Positions 54,651-62,839 of a stretch of 64,000 nucleotides of DNA are shown here, piece by piece. The DNA is from a virus, in IMG/VR virus record IMGVR_UViG_3300013102_000002, positions 62,001 through 126,000 of that record. One strand, written 5' to 3'. How positions within the stretch are numbered: the stretch's first letter is position 1; each line of letters starts with the position of its first letter. The notes under the pieces were generated by a model that saw only the letters and a program-made list of their open reading frames with translations, did not search any database and was not told where the DNA came from. Position numbers and translations under genes: made by a program.

Positions 54651-55718
54651 ATGTATAGCGAACCAGATTACTACGATTATGAACGTGAACCCTCAGAAAT
54701 TGAAAATGTGTTTTCAACTATGGTTGAAGCTGAAGTGACTAAGCGTACATCAAAGTATTTTGAAAAAATGAAACAGTTAGAAGACCAACACCTGACCGAT
54801 GTTAAAAAAGTGCTTGAAATCAAAAACGAGAGAGATGAGTTGAAAAAGACTCACAAACAAAGTGAATCATTCAGTGTATTTAAATCACAGATCAATGATA
54901 AAAATATTGAGAATGTAGTATCATTCTTGAATCTTAATGAAGTTAAAATTGATTTTAACGGAATGGATAGTGAGCGAATTCCATCATGGTTTAAATTGAT
55001 TGCAAAGTATTATCCAGATCGAGACAAAATCTTCTCATTATTGGATTTGTTTGAAATAAAATATCCTGATTGGGCAAAGTCATTTAAGATGCCGTTTGAT
55101 TATGGAGAGAAAGAACTGGATCTAATTTTCTTAAAACTTGGAAGGATGTATGTGTGTAATGGTTGCATATTTGATGGAAATATGGGGTTCTTCTATACTA
55201 ATTATTCTAGATATAAAGATATTAACATTTTATTTGATAAAGAATCTTCTGTTGGAATTCCGTGGAATCTATTCTTACAGAACAAACTTCTTACGACAGA
55301 AAAGTACTTTGATAAGATCATACAGGCATTTAAAGACAAAGAGAGACATTCTGTATATTTTTATAAGATTCAAGATTATCAAGAGTTGGTTCCAGAGCAA
55401 GCAGAAAGATTGTTTGATTTTCTACCGATGAATAATCTCTACGACATTCATAAAATGTTCATTGAGTTGAATACGGACATTATTAAAAAGAAACCAGAAT
55501 TAGCGAATACATATAAAGATAAGATGAGCGACAATCAGTACTCAAGTTTTTATTATTTGAACTTTCCTGTTGAAATGCAAAAAGACTTTATCAGAAATTA
55601 CAGGGGGATGGGGAGATATGAGTCTAAATTTGATCTTATAAAAAAGATGAACATCTCCAAGGAGGATAAACTAGTGTTTCTGCAAGAGATTAATGAACAA
55701 ATGTTAAGTAATAAATAA
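54651..55718 (+). CDS. Hypothetical 355-residue protein
   Basis: ATG at 54651 after GGGAG. An acidic N-terminus (MYSEPDYYDYEREPSE) and a coiled coil (about 25-75) precede an all-helical region with aromatic residues (about 95-340). No enzyme motif recognised. It directly precedes the Gp157 gene and is probably part of the recombination/replication set. Confidence 0.74.
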   Translation: MYSEPDYYDYEREPSEIENVFSTMVEAEVTKRTSKYFEKMKQLEDQHLTDVKKVLEIKNERDELKKTHKQSESFSVFKSQINDKNIENVVSFLNLNEVKIDFNGMDSERIPSWFKLIAKYYPDRDKIFSLLDLFEIKYPDWAKSFKMPFDYGEKELDLIFLKLGRMYVCNGCIFDGNMGFFYTNYSRYKDINILFDKESSVGIPWNLFLQNKLLTTEKYFDKIIQAFKDKERHSVYFYKIQDYQELVPEQAERLFDFLPMNNLYDIHKMFIELNTDIIKKKPELANTYKDKMSDNQYSSFYYLNFPVEMQKDFIRNYRGMGRYESKFDLIKKMNISKEDKLVFLQEINEQMLSNK

Positions 55719-55776
55719 ACTTCATAAATGATAGGTTTTATTATAACAAAAATACATATAAAAGGAGAAATAATTA

Positions 55777-56445
55777 ATGGAAGCATATGAATATCAAAAC
55801 GAAGTAAATGAACTAATTGAGGATCAAGACGAACTATCTTATATTATCCAGGATGAGACATGGAAGGTACTAGACCTAGCAACTGCTGTATGGGTAGATG
55901 AGAAAATCCATGAACGAGAAGTCAAGATTGCAGAAGTTGAAAAAGTTGCAGATGATAATATTACTGCACTGGAAGCGAAGATCGAGAAACTGAAGGCGTG
56001 GAAAGATGCTTCTACAAAGGTAGATAAGGATCGAATTACATTCTTCAAAGAACATCTACATATTTGGCATAGTAAATTGATTGATTGCGAAAAGCAAATA
56101 AATGAAGAGTTGATTGCTAAAGGTAAAAAAGAGAAGAAACTGAGCCTCACTGTCAAATTGCCGTATCGTAATTTGACTTGTCGTAATCAGAGTCCAGAAA
56201 TTATTATCAATGGCAAAGACACTTTGAACGCCAAAAAAGATGAAACGTTTGTTAAATACGTAAAAGAGAACAGTCCACAATACATTAAAACAACCGAAGA
56301 AGTTAAGTGGTCAGAATATAAAGACAGCCTCAATACAAGTGTGATCGATGGTGAGTTAATGTATGTAGATGAAAACGGCAGTCCAATTGAATTTATTAAA
56401 CTTCAACAACGTGGAGAAAAGTATGATTGGAAACTGACTGAATAA
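55777..56445 (+). CDS. Gp157-family protein (phage recombination cassette)
   Basis: 222 residues; ATG at 55777 after AAAGGAG. A long coiled coil (about 45-110: KIAEVEKVADDNITALEAKIEKLKAWK) is followed by the beta-strand core (KKLSLTVKLPYRNLTCRNQ, KYVKENSPQYIKTTEEVKW) and IELQQRGEKYDWKL-like end, the layout of Siphovirus Gp157. In many siphophages Gp157, a Sak4/AAA_24 ATPase and SSB form one module; all three are here within 12 kb. The biochemical role is not established. Confidence 0.85.
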   Translation: MEAYEYQNEVNELIEDQDELSYIIQDETWKVLDLATAVWVDEKIHEREVKIAEVEKVADDNITALEAKIEKLKAWKDASTKVDKDRITFFKEHLHIWHSKLIDCEKQINEELIAKGKKEKKLSLTVKLPYRNLTCRNQSPEIIINGKDTLNAKKDETFVKYVKENSPQYIKTTEEVKWSEYKDSLNTSVIDGELMYVDENGSPIEFIKLQQRGEKYDWKLTE

Positions 56446-56446
56446 T

Positions 56447-56491
56447 TTAATGAATAAAAATATGTACATAACAAAAACAACGTGGTATAAT
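56447..56491 (+). promoter_or_regulatory. Box-type promoter with dyad across the -10
   Basis: TTTAATGAATAAAAATAT, -35 TGTACA (56463-56468), 17 nt, -10 TATAAT (56486-56491). The -10 is inside the left arm AACGTGGTATAA (56479-56490) of a 12-bp perfect inverted repeat whose right arm is 56508-56519. Confidence 0.75.
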
Positions 56492-56543
56492 GACATTAGA
56501 TAAGTCGTTATACCACGTTTTATTGTGAGGAGGGAAAATACAT

Positions 56544-56774
56544 ATGCGTAAACTTGGCGAAGATTTTGAAAAGTTAATGGAGGAAGCCAAAGAGATACCT
56601 GGAGTTAAAGAACGGTCGGAGAAACCGTTTCGTAAAAGCCGCGAAGAGATCCTTGAACTGGCAGACAAGTGGGGAATTGAATACGAATTGAATTCTGATA
56701 ATCCTGGATTCTTTGTTGAAGATAAAGACGGTGTAGTAAGGAAAGTGAGTATTGAAGATATATTGTTTTTATAA
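56544..56774 (+). CDS. Small acidic hypothetical protein (76 aa)
   Basis: ATG at 56544 in ATACATATG after GAGGAGGG. Helical N-terminus and a C-terminal phrase KWGIEYELNSDNPGFFVEDKDGVVRKVS. It has its own promoter with a striking dyad. No family recognised. Confidence 0.66.
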   Translation: MRKLGEDFEKLMEEAKEIPGVKERSEKPFRKSREEILELADKWGIEYELNSDNPGFFVEDKDGVVRKVSIEDILFL

Positions 56775-56804
56775 AAAAACCTTGAAAGGGAGGTGATATA
56801 ATAA

Positions 56805-57983
56805 ATGTATAAATCAATCTACATTCCAGTAAAAGCAAATAAAGCAGATATAGTTTATCTTTTTCAAACCAGAAGATTATCTGCCGAAGTATGGAATTTA
56901 TGTGTCCAACTTGACAAATCAAATAGAAAAGAAACTGGAAAGTCTCTTACAATGTCAGAAATTCAAAAGTTAACAAAGAAATGTGTGGGGCTACATGCCA
57001 AAGGTATACATCATGTATCTCACAAATACCTATTTGCAAGAGACGCAATGTTTCGGTCTAGGGAGTCAGGTGTGGAAAGAGTCAGATTACCATATAAAAA
57101 TAAGCGATATTTCAATACTGGCTGGGACTACCAAAGTATAAAAATTGACTATGACAAGGGAATCATTTTTCTTGCTCGACAAAGTAGTATTGTTGACGGA
57201 AAAGTAAAAAGAAACCCCCGTGTAAAATGTTATGCAAGAACTATTCCAAAAAATATTGTAGAGATTGAATTAACGCACAAGGGGAAGTTGATGCTTTGTA
57301 TTAAGTACAAAGAAGAAGATTATCTCGAAGTTAAACGTGAGAATGAGGCATCTATTGATCTTGGTGAAATTCACGCAATAACATCTATGTGCAACAATAA
57401 GAACGGAGTTATAATTACTGGTCGAAAAATCCGAGAAATAAAACATCTAAGAAATAATAATTTATCCGTACTGCGTTCCAAAAGAAGCAAATGCACAAAG
57501 GGTAGTAGGCAGTATAGAAAATACTCTAGGGCAATTGCAAAATTACAGGTAAAAACAGATACCAGAGTAAATGACTGTGTTCACAAAGTTTCTAAACAAT
57601 ATCTTGATTTTTGTCTAACAAACAATATAGGCAAGGTTTATTATGGAGATCTTGATTCTGCCACACGCTCCACGAAGCAGAATAATAAAGGGAATAATCA
57701 CGTTAGACAGAAATTGAGTCAATGGAATTACGGTGAACTAATGCGGCAAGTAGAAAATAAACTAACTCGTCACGGAATCAAACTAGAAAAGGTCAAAGAA
57801 TATTATACCTCACAGAAGTGTCCACAATGTAAAACTCTGAATAAAGTTCATAACCGCGAATACAAATGTTCATGCGGATACAAGCAACACAGAGACATTG
57901 TAGGAGCAATAAATATACTTAATGACAATGGTGGATACTCAATAGTGAGATATGAAACAAAATTGTATCTGCAAATTGCTTAG
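56805..57983 (+). mobile_element. tnpB: TnpB RNA-guided nuclease of a solo IS605/IS1341-type element
   Basis: 392 residues; ATG at 56805 after AAGGGAGGTG. TnpB proteins cut DNA guided by the RNA from the element's right end. RuvC-like motifs: D in SIDLGEIHAIT (about 185), GDLDSATR where the second acidic residue is expected (about 284), and HRDIVGAINIL (about 362-372). The zinc finger CPQC...CSCG (about 343-358) is intact. No TnpA transposase is present, so it depends on transposition in trans, or is domesticated. Insertion seems to be between small genes and breaks none that I can see. Confidence 0.88.
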
Positions 57984-58085
57984 AGCATGAGCAGTAAATG
58001 TGGACGTAAGCCACCACTTGAACATGAGTGTAGCCTATGGATTACGCATAGGAAATTGATTCTAGTGTTTCACTAGATGAAACCT
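57930..58085 (+). ncRNA. Candidate omega RNA / right end of the TnpB element
   Basis: In TnpB elements the guide RNA overlaps the 3' end of tnpB and runs past its stop to the element edge. Here 57984-58085 has no ORF and two clear hairpins: CCTATG/CATAGG (58037-58055) and TCTAGTG/CACTAGA (58060-58077). The right boundary is likely near 58080-58098. Exact ends cannot be set without an empty site. Confidence 0.6.
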
Positions 58086-58127
58086 TACGAAAGGCACGTT
58101 TTATCAAAACTTTAAGGAGGTAGTAAC

Positions 58128-58679
58128 ATGGATTATTTAGAAAATTTAAACATGCAATCTGAAATAAGTTCATTAAAAAGAAAATTAGAAGAATCGGAAG
58201 AACCGTCTTCTTCAACTCATGGAGCGATAATCTATGGTGAGATTAGAAGAAAAATCTATTACGGAGCGCATATATATAGCAGAGAAGGATCAATCACTAA
58301 AGTTGTTGATATGTCTATTTGCGAAGGAAGCGAGTTTGTTGAGTATAAAGAAATCTTCAGGGGAGACATTAGAAATCCAAGCCTTTCTGGAACAATAAAA
58401 TTAAATATTGAGGACGAGAAAACAGCATACATAAAAGATAAAGTAAGAGATATCAAAGGAAATTTTCTATACTATACCAATTATATTATTGAGACAGTCG
58501 AAGATGAAAAAACTACTAAGTCTTTTGAAAAATTCAACAATGAAAAAGATGAATTGTGCAGAAGAGCGAATGAGCGTCTAAGAAACGGATTTGAGGACTT
58601 TATTACTGATGAGGTAGTTACTAAAGAAAATTTTTGGAAACGATTGGTGAACATAATATTTAATGGGAAAGGAAGGTAG
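58128..58679 (+). CDS. Hypothetical 183-residue protein
   Basis: ATG at 58128 after AAGGAGG. N-terminal coiled-coil piece, central beta region (GAIIYGEIRRKIYYGAHIYSRE... LSGTIKLNIEDEKTAYIKD) and a helical end. TTTTATCAAAAC precedes the ribosome binding site, as in front of many small genes. No family recognised. Confidence 0.7.
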   Translation: MDYLENLNMQSEISSLKRKLEESEEPSSSTHGAIIYGEIRRKIYYGAHIYSREGSITKVVDMSICEGSEFVEYKEIFRGDIRNPSLSGTIKLNIEDEKTAYIKDKVRDIKGNFLYYTNYIIETVEDEKTTKSFEKFNNEKDELCRRANERLRNGFEDFITDEVVTKENFWKRLVNIIFNGKGR

Positions 58680-58681
58680 GC

Positions 58682-58891
58682 ATGATTCCAACGTATACAA
58701 AAATCAAAGAAATGATTGAAGATGAGCGCCGTTCAATGCAAGAGAAGTACGGACACTATTGTAATTACGCACGAACACAAGGATATGAGCCAGTTACATA
58801 TACAGCGTTTAAAGAGTCAAGAAAATATTTTGAAGGTGGAATTAAGAAGTTGACTCATATTATTCATGGAGGGATTAAGAATGAAAATTAG
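58682..58891 (+). CDS. Small basic hypothetical protein (69 aa)
   Basis: ATG at 58682, 3 nt after the previous stop, with AAGGAAGG upstream. Basic, helical. Its 3' end overlaps the next gene by 11 nt. Confidence 0.65.
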   Translation: MIPTYTKIKEMIEDERRSMQEKYGHYCNYARTQGYEPVTYTAFKESRKYFEGGIKKLTHIIHGGIKNEN

Positions 58892-59255
58892 TGATTTTAG
58901 TGTTCCTTGCGAAATTATTCAATTTAATTTGACAAATAAATATATTGAATTAAAGACAGAATATGAATCATTATGGTGCGAGTTGAACGAACTGATGAAG
59001 AGTCAATCAAAGTTATATGACCAAATCAAGGACACGGTAAGTCCGTTAGACAGATATGGTCATCGTTATGCTTATACATATGAAGATTTCAAAAAGCGCA
59101 AAGCGTGGCGTGATGTATTAGTGCTACAGGATGTAATTAATCAAGCCGTTGAAAATGAAGCTATGGTTCAGGAGATCAATATGAAGTATATTGGAGTTGG
59201 TGAAAAAATAAAAAACATTTATAAGAAGTGCGGACTAAATCCTAAATGGGTTTAA
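58881..59255 (+). CDS. Hypothetical 124-residue helical protein
   Basis: ATG at 58881 after GGAGGG. Helical with coiled-coil tendency (about 15-55). No family recognised. Confidence 0.68.
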   Translation: MKISDFSVPCEIIQFNLTNKYIELKTEYESLWCELNELMKSQSKLYDQIKDTVSPLDRYGHRYAYTYEDFKKRKAWRDVLVLQDVINQAVENEAMVQEINMKYIGVGEKIKNIYKKCGLNPKWV

Positions 59256-59268
59256 AAGGAGAATGTTT

Positions 59269-59718
59269 ATGATTAAAATTATTGAAGGAAATTTACTTGA
59301 AGCATCTGAAGATATTATTGGGCATCAGGTGAATTGTCAAGCAGTAATGGGATCTGGTATCGCCAAATCTCTCAGAGATAAATACTCTAATTTATACCCA
59401 TCCTATAAACAATTTTGCCAAAATCATAATCCACATGATTTGCTTGGCAAGTGCCATATCATTAAAACAGGGGAAAAATATACTGCCAACATATTTGGGC
59501 AGTTGAATTATGGCAGACAGAAAGTTAGATATACTGATTATGATGCTTTGAGGGAAGGTTTAATATCTCTTAAAGTTAGAGCAGTAAAACATAATTTAAG
59601 CGTTGCTCTTCCCTGGATGATTGGATGCGGATTGGCTAATGGAAGTTGGGATGTAGTTTATAAGATAATTGATGAGGTATTTGAGGATTGTGAAGTTACG
59701 TTATATAAACTGAATTGA
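59269..59718 (+). CDS. Macro-domain protein
   Basis: 149 residues; ATG at 59269, 8 nt after AAAGGAG (the ATG at 59263 is too close). A whole macro domain: IKIIEGNLLEAS, GHQVNCQAVMGSGIAKSLRDKYSNLYPSYK, KCHIIKTG, NIFGQLNYGR, and ALPWMIGCGLANGSWDVVYKIIDE. The closest functional class is ADP-ribose-1''-phosphatase/Poa1-like or DarG-like, proteins that bind or remove ADP-ribose. In a phage this may reverse ADP-ribosylation by host defence, or recycle ADP-ribose phosphates (inference). Confidence 0.88.
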   Translation: MIKIIEGNLLEASEDIIGHQVNCQAVMGSGIAKSLRDKYSNLYPSYKQFCQNHNPHDLLGKCHIIKTGEKYTANIFGQLNYGRQKVRYTDYDALREGLISLKVRAVKHNLSVALPWMIGCGLANGSWDVVYKIIDEVFEDCEVTLYKLN

Positions 59719-59734
59719 GGAGATGGATTAAAAG

Positions 59735-59923
59735 ATGAAAATAATTAAAACTGACAACTTTGACAGAGATTATGTAAGTGACAAATTAGTTTGTGAGAAC
59801 GTGAATCAGTATTATGGAAAACATATTGTTGATTTTTTGAACAATAAATTTTCCGGTGATAACAGTTCTGATTTCTATAAATTGGTCGAAGACGGTCAAG
59901 AATTATATGTGTGGGAGCCATAA
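59735..59923 (+). CDS. Small hypothetical protein (62 aa)
   Basis: ATG at 59735, GAGGAG about 12 nt upstream. Mixed alpha/beta, acidic. No family recognised. Confidence 0.62.
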   Translation: MKIIKTDNFDRDYVSDKLVCENVNQYYGKHIVDFLNNKFSGDNSSDFYKLVEDGQELYVWEP

Positions 59924-59924
59924 A

Positions 59925-60149
59925 ATGTATAAAAAATGGATAATCAGAGAGGGCAAAAAGTACCTCATTTCTATTGAAGAAGAAACCGTTATGGTTAGAA
60001 TTGGCGATTTCATCAAATTTAACATTGTTACAATTAAGAAAACTAGGATGTTATTTGGTTGGAAAATAATTTACAAGAATAAACATAAAGAGTCTACACT
60101 AACATTGAGCGAATTGGCTGAATTATCAATCGAGGATTGTTTTAAATGA
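59925..60149 (+). CDS. Small basic beta-rich protein (74 aa)
   Basis: ATG at 59925, just after the previous stop, with GTGGGAG upstream. Basic, strand-rich (VMVRIGDFIKFNIVTIKKTRMLFGW). No family recognised. Confidence 0.64.
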   Translation: MYKKWIIREGKKYLISIEEETVMVRIGDFIKFNIVTIKKTRMLFGWKIIYKNKHKESTLTLSELAELSIEDCFK

Positions 60150-60202
60150 CACGATGAAATGCGTGTTTTATTAATAAATAAAAATATATAGGAGATGAAA
60201 TT

Positions 60203-60436
60203 ATGGATAACGAACAAAAAGAACTACTTTTGAAGGAGAAAGAAGAATACAACTATGAATGTTTTGACTCGATGATGACTTCACTTTTTGATTTGGCAAG
60301 TGAATTACATGACAAATTAGAAGAAAACAAAGAACTGACCAGTGCAGAAGTAGAGTTTTTGTTGAGTTTTGATCTATATGTTGATTCGGCATGTGAACTC
60401 AGTGATTCAGAGGAGGAATTGAAAAATGTTCAGTAA
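60203..60436 (+). CDS. Small acidic helical protein (77 aa)
   Basis: ATG at 60203 after AGGAGATG. Helical and acidic. A degenerate AT box (AATAAATAAAAATATATAGG) precedes it without clear promoter elements. The end overlaps the next gene by 11 nt. Confidence 0.65.
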   Translation: MDNEQKELLLKEKEEYNYECFDSMMTSLFDLASELHDKLEENKELTSAEVEFLLSFDLYVDSACELSDSEEELKNVQ

Positions 60437-60647
60437 CGAAATTATTGTAAAAGGGAATTATGTATCTGGGACAATTAAGAAGAATGACGGCAATAAAGAT
60501 ACATCAAATCATCCATACATACTGCATAGCGGGTTAAATTTTGGTGGACGTGGAGGAACAACTTGGACTGCCGATAAAATGAGAGAAATTATAGTTGAAC
60601 TAGAAAATGTGATTATTGAAATGGATAAACAGAACGGAGTGAAGTAA
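60426..60647 (+). CDS. Small hypothetical protein (73 aa)
   Basis: ATG at 60426 inside the previous gene's end, GAGGAGG upstream. Beta-rich first half, then a helix (ADKMREIIVELENVII). Last base shared with the next start. Confidence 0.64.
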   Translation: MFSNEIIVKGNYVSGTIKKNDGNKDTSNHPYILHSGLNFGGRGGTTWTADKMREIIVELENVIIEMDKQNGVK

Positions 60648-60994
60648 TGACACAGGAAGAATTCGATAAAAAGTGTAAGGAGCCAGTTGATCTTGATAAA
60701 GTACATGAGGCATTGAAACGATTCATCGATAAACGAGGAAGAATGAGTGTTCCAGTTAATCCAGATGATGACGATATGTTAATTTGTAGATTGATGATTG
60801 AAGTCGAGAAGCATAGAAAGATAGAGAAATCAAAGGAAGAAGTTTATGTGGTCCAGGGGAGAAGTGGAATTGTATTTTCTGCCACAAATAATTATGAGGA
60901 GGCTTTGAGGGTTAAGGATGGCTTGAACGAGATCGAAAGCGATAGAGGAAGAATGAATCACTGGGAAAACAATAAATGTGTTTTGCAGGATTGA
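60647..60994 (+). CDS. Hypothetical 115-residue protein
   Basis: ATG at 60647 (TAATG overlap), GGAGTG upstream. The C-terminal part (EVYVVQGRSGIVFSATNNYEEALRVKDGL) is a strand-strand-helix unit common in phage proteins. No family recognised. Confidence 0.66.
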   Translation: MTQEEFDKKCKEPVDLDKVHEALKRFIDKRGRMSVPVNPDDDDMLICRLMIEVEKHRKIEKSKEEVYVVQGRSGIVFSATNNYEEALRVKDGLNEIESDRGRMNHWENNKCVLQD

Positions 60995-61046
60995 TATAAA
61001 AAACAAGATCAAATACATATTTAAACAAAAACAAGGAGTGGTTGTT

Positions 61047-61289
61047 TTGGAAACTAGATGGAGTTTTTATGGAGAAAATGTAAAAGAGAAACTAGTTCCG
61101 AGTTTAGAAAGATACGGATTAAAATATGTAGAGCCTGATGGAAAGAATCGAGAATTTTATAATTTGGATCTGATTAGTTATAAGCAATACGAAGATTTAG
61201 AAACATTAGCTGAGACACTCGACTTAGTATTGCGCATCAGACACGGAGCAGAATGGTTGGCATGTTTATATTATGATCTGAGCAAATGA
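61047..61289 (+). CDS. Small hypothetical protein (80 aa)
   Basis: TTG at 61047 chosen, 8 nt after AAGGAG; the frame is open from 60978. Product begins LETRWSFYGENVKEK. Mixed alpha/beta. No family recognised. Confidence 0.62.
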   Translation: METRWSFYGENVKEKLVPSLERYGLKYVEPDGKNREFYNLDLISYKQYEDLETLAETLDLVLRIRHGAEWLACLYYDLSK

Positions 61290-61329
61290 ACATTTCATAA
61301 TGAAAGGAAAGAATGATGAGGTGTATAAC

Positions 61330-61479
61330 ATGAGAGTTCCTGCCGAATCTTTAAAGAAGTCTCTTGAAGACATGAAACAAATTCGTCAAGGCAAACAACC
61401 TAGAAAAACGTGGGATGATTATTTAAAGGAACAAAAGGAAAATATGAAATCATCTGACACATTAATGAAGGGAATATGA
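61330..61479 (+). CDS. Tiny basic helical protein (49 aa)
   Basis: ATG at 61330 after GAGGTG. Basic and helical (SLKKSLEDMKQIRQGKQPRK). No family recognised. Confidence 0.58.
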   Translation: MRVPAESLKKSLEDMKQIRQGKQPRKTWDDYLKEQKENMKSSDTLMKGI

Positions 61480-61512
61480 GTAAAAAAAATACATAAAATC
61501 AAAGGAGAAAAA

Positions 61513-61815
61513 ATGAAGGAACATCTCTTAAATGATATTGAAGCTATGGTTCTAGCGGCAAAGGGAGGACTTTGGACTGCCGAGTATGAGATGAAAGAAA
61601 GAGCATCGGTAATTATTCCAGAATTGTTGGATGCTTTAAAGTATGAAATGGGTAAAGATAAAGATACTTATTGGAGTAAAGAGAGTAGATACCAAGACAA
61701 GGTTTCAAAAGTATTTGCACAAGCAGATGAAATTAGAGAACTAAGGACCACCGTAGAAGAATTGCAACATCGACTAGATCGGATAATTAATGCTTCAGGT
61801 ATTAATTACATGTAG
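61513..61815 (+). CDS. Hypothetical 100-residue helical protein
   Basis: ATG at 61513 after AAAGGAG. Helical with a C-terminal coiled coil (EIRELRTTVEELQHRLDRII). No family recognised. Confidence 0.68.
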   Translation: MKEHLLNDIEAMVLAAKGGLWTAEYEMKERASVIIPELLDALKYEMGKDKDTYWSKESRYQDKVSKVFAQADEIRELRTTVEELQHRLDRIINASGINYM

Positions 61816-61830
61816 AAGAGGAGTTTTAAA

Positions 61831-62010
61831 TTGAGTTGGTATTTAGTAATTGACCGTGAGGACGTAGTGATGGTTATAGAAAATGAACCGCAGATAAGTG
61901 AAGTCATCACAGATCAGGAAATAGGGAAAGTGTACACCGTATATGAGAAGTCAAAAGAAAGCAGGGTTGTTTTTGTGACCGAATACTTTAGAGAGGATGA
62001 AGAAAAATGA
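61831..62010 (+). CDS. Small hypothetical protein (59 aa)
   Basis: TTG at 61831, 9 nt after AGAGGAG. Strand-rich (WYLVIDREDVVMVI... RVVFVTEYF), acidic tail. ATGA overlap with the next gene. Confidence 0.62.
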   Translation: MSWYLVIDREDVVMVIENEPQISEVITDQEIGKVYTVYEKSKESRVVFVTEYFREDEEK

Positions 62011-62156
62011 AATTCAATTGGTTGAAACAACAGATTATTGTTCCTATCCCACTGTTTTTGAATGAGAACGGGATAGATAAGACTTCAGAATTGGTGAGTG
62101 TAGAAATACAAGGAGATAAAGTAGTCATTACCTACAAAGACGGTGATAAGCAATGA
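62007..62156 (+). CDS. Small protein, paralogue of 34564-34716
   Basis: 49 residues; ATG at 62007 in an ATGA overlap, AGAGAGGATG upstream. Shares IVPIPLFL, ELVSVEIQGDKVVITYKDG and ATGA coupling to a downstream gene with the 34.5-kb copy. Function unknown. Confidence 0.66.
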   Translation: MKFNWLKQQIIVPIPLFLNENGIDKTSELVSVEIQGDKVVITYKDGDKQ

Positions 62157-62446
62157 CCAAACCACATTCCTGTTTCAACTGTCACCACATCATTGATGAC
62201 TGCGAATATGGCGACTATGGAACCACCCTATCCACTCACTGGGAATGTGGCAAGCGCGGAGAAGAACTGCCAGAGGATGCAGACTTCCCGTTCGATATAG
62301 CACCAAAGGAATGCTTCAGGATGGATTTCTGGCACAGTGAGTTCTGCTTAGAACTGAAAGACGGAAGTCAAGAAGAAATGAACAAGGTGTATGCTAAATA
62401 TGAAGAATGGTGCAAACAGGAATACGCTGCTGTTTCAAACAAGTAG
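62153..62446 (+). CDS. Cysteine-rich phage protein (97 aa)
   Basis: ATG at 62153 in an ATGA overlap. Cysteines in CFNCHHIIDDCEYG, WECGKRG and KECFRMDFW spacing suggest a zinc-binding fold seen in small phage proteins. Codon use is richer in C than in its neighbours. Confidence 0.7.
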   Translation: MTKPHSCFNCHHIIDDCEYGDYGTTLSTHWECGKRGEELPEDADFPFDIAPKECFRMDFWHSEFCLELKDGSQEEMNKVYAKYEEWCKQEYAAVSNK

Positions 62447-62557
62447 GCACGATGTGCAATCATTACTCTGCGAATGACATATGAAATAAATATATAATGT
62501 GATTAAAACAAACAATAAAATTTTTATCATTAATAAAACAAGAAGAAGAGGTGAAAA

Positions 62558-62839
62558 ATGAAACAACACATATCTCCAATGCAAGCAAGAGAAGTGACAG
62601 AGGAGCAGTTTTATTCTTTTTATCCAGAGGGTGAATTAGTAAGGCGAAAAGATTGGGCTACATATCATCACAAGAAAATGACTATCGGTAAGATGATTGA
62701 GATCATGACTAATAAAGGACATAAGATAACCATTGATAACTGTACCCCATGCTCAGTTAAGGATTATATGATCGATAAAGAGTACTGCCAAATGAGCGTA
62801 TGCGATACGCTTTGGGATGCGGTCAAAGGTTGTATTTAA
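62558..62839 (+). CDS. Hypothetical 93-residue protein
   Basis: ATG at 62558 after AAGAGGTG. Basic middle and four cysteines in the C-terminal half. An AATAAATATATAAT string at 62486 is the only promoter-like feature upstream. No family recognised. Confidence 0.66.
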   Translation: MKQHISPMQAREVTEEQFYSFYPEGELVRRKDWATYHHKKMTIGKMIEIMTNKGHKITIDNCTPCSVKDYMIDKEYCQMSVCDTLWDAVKGCI

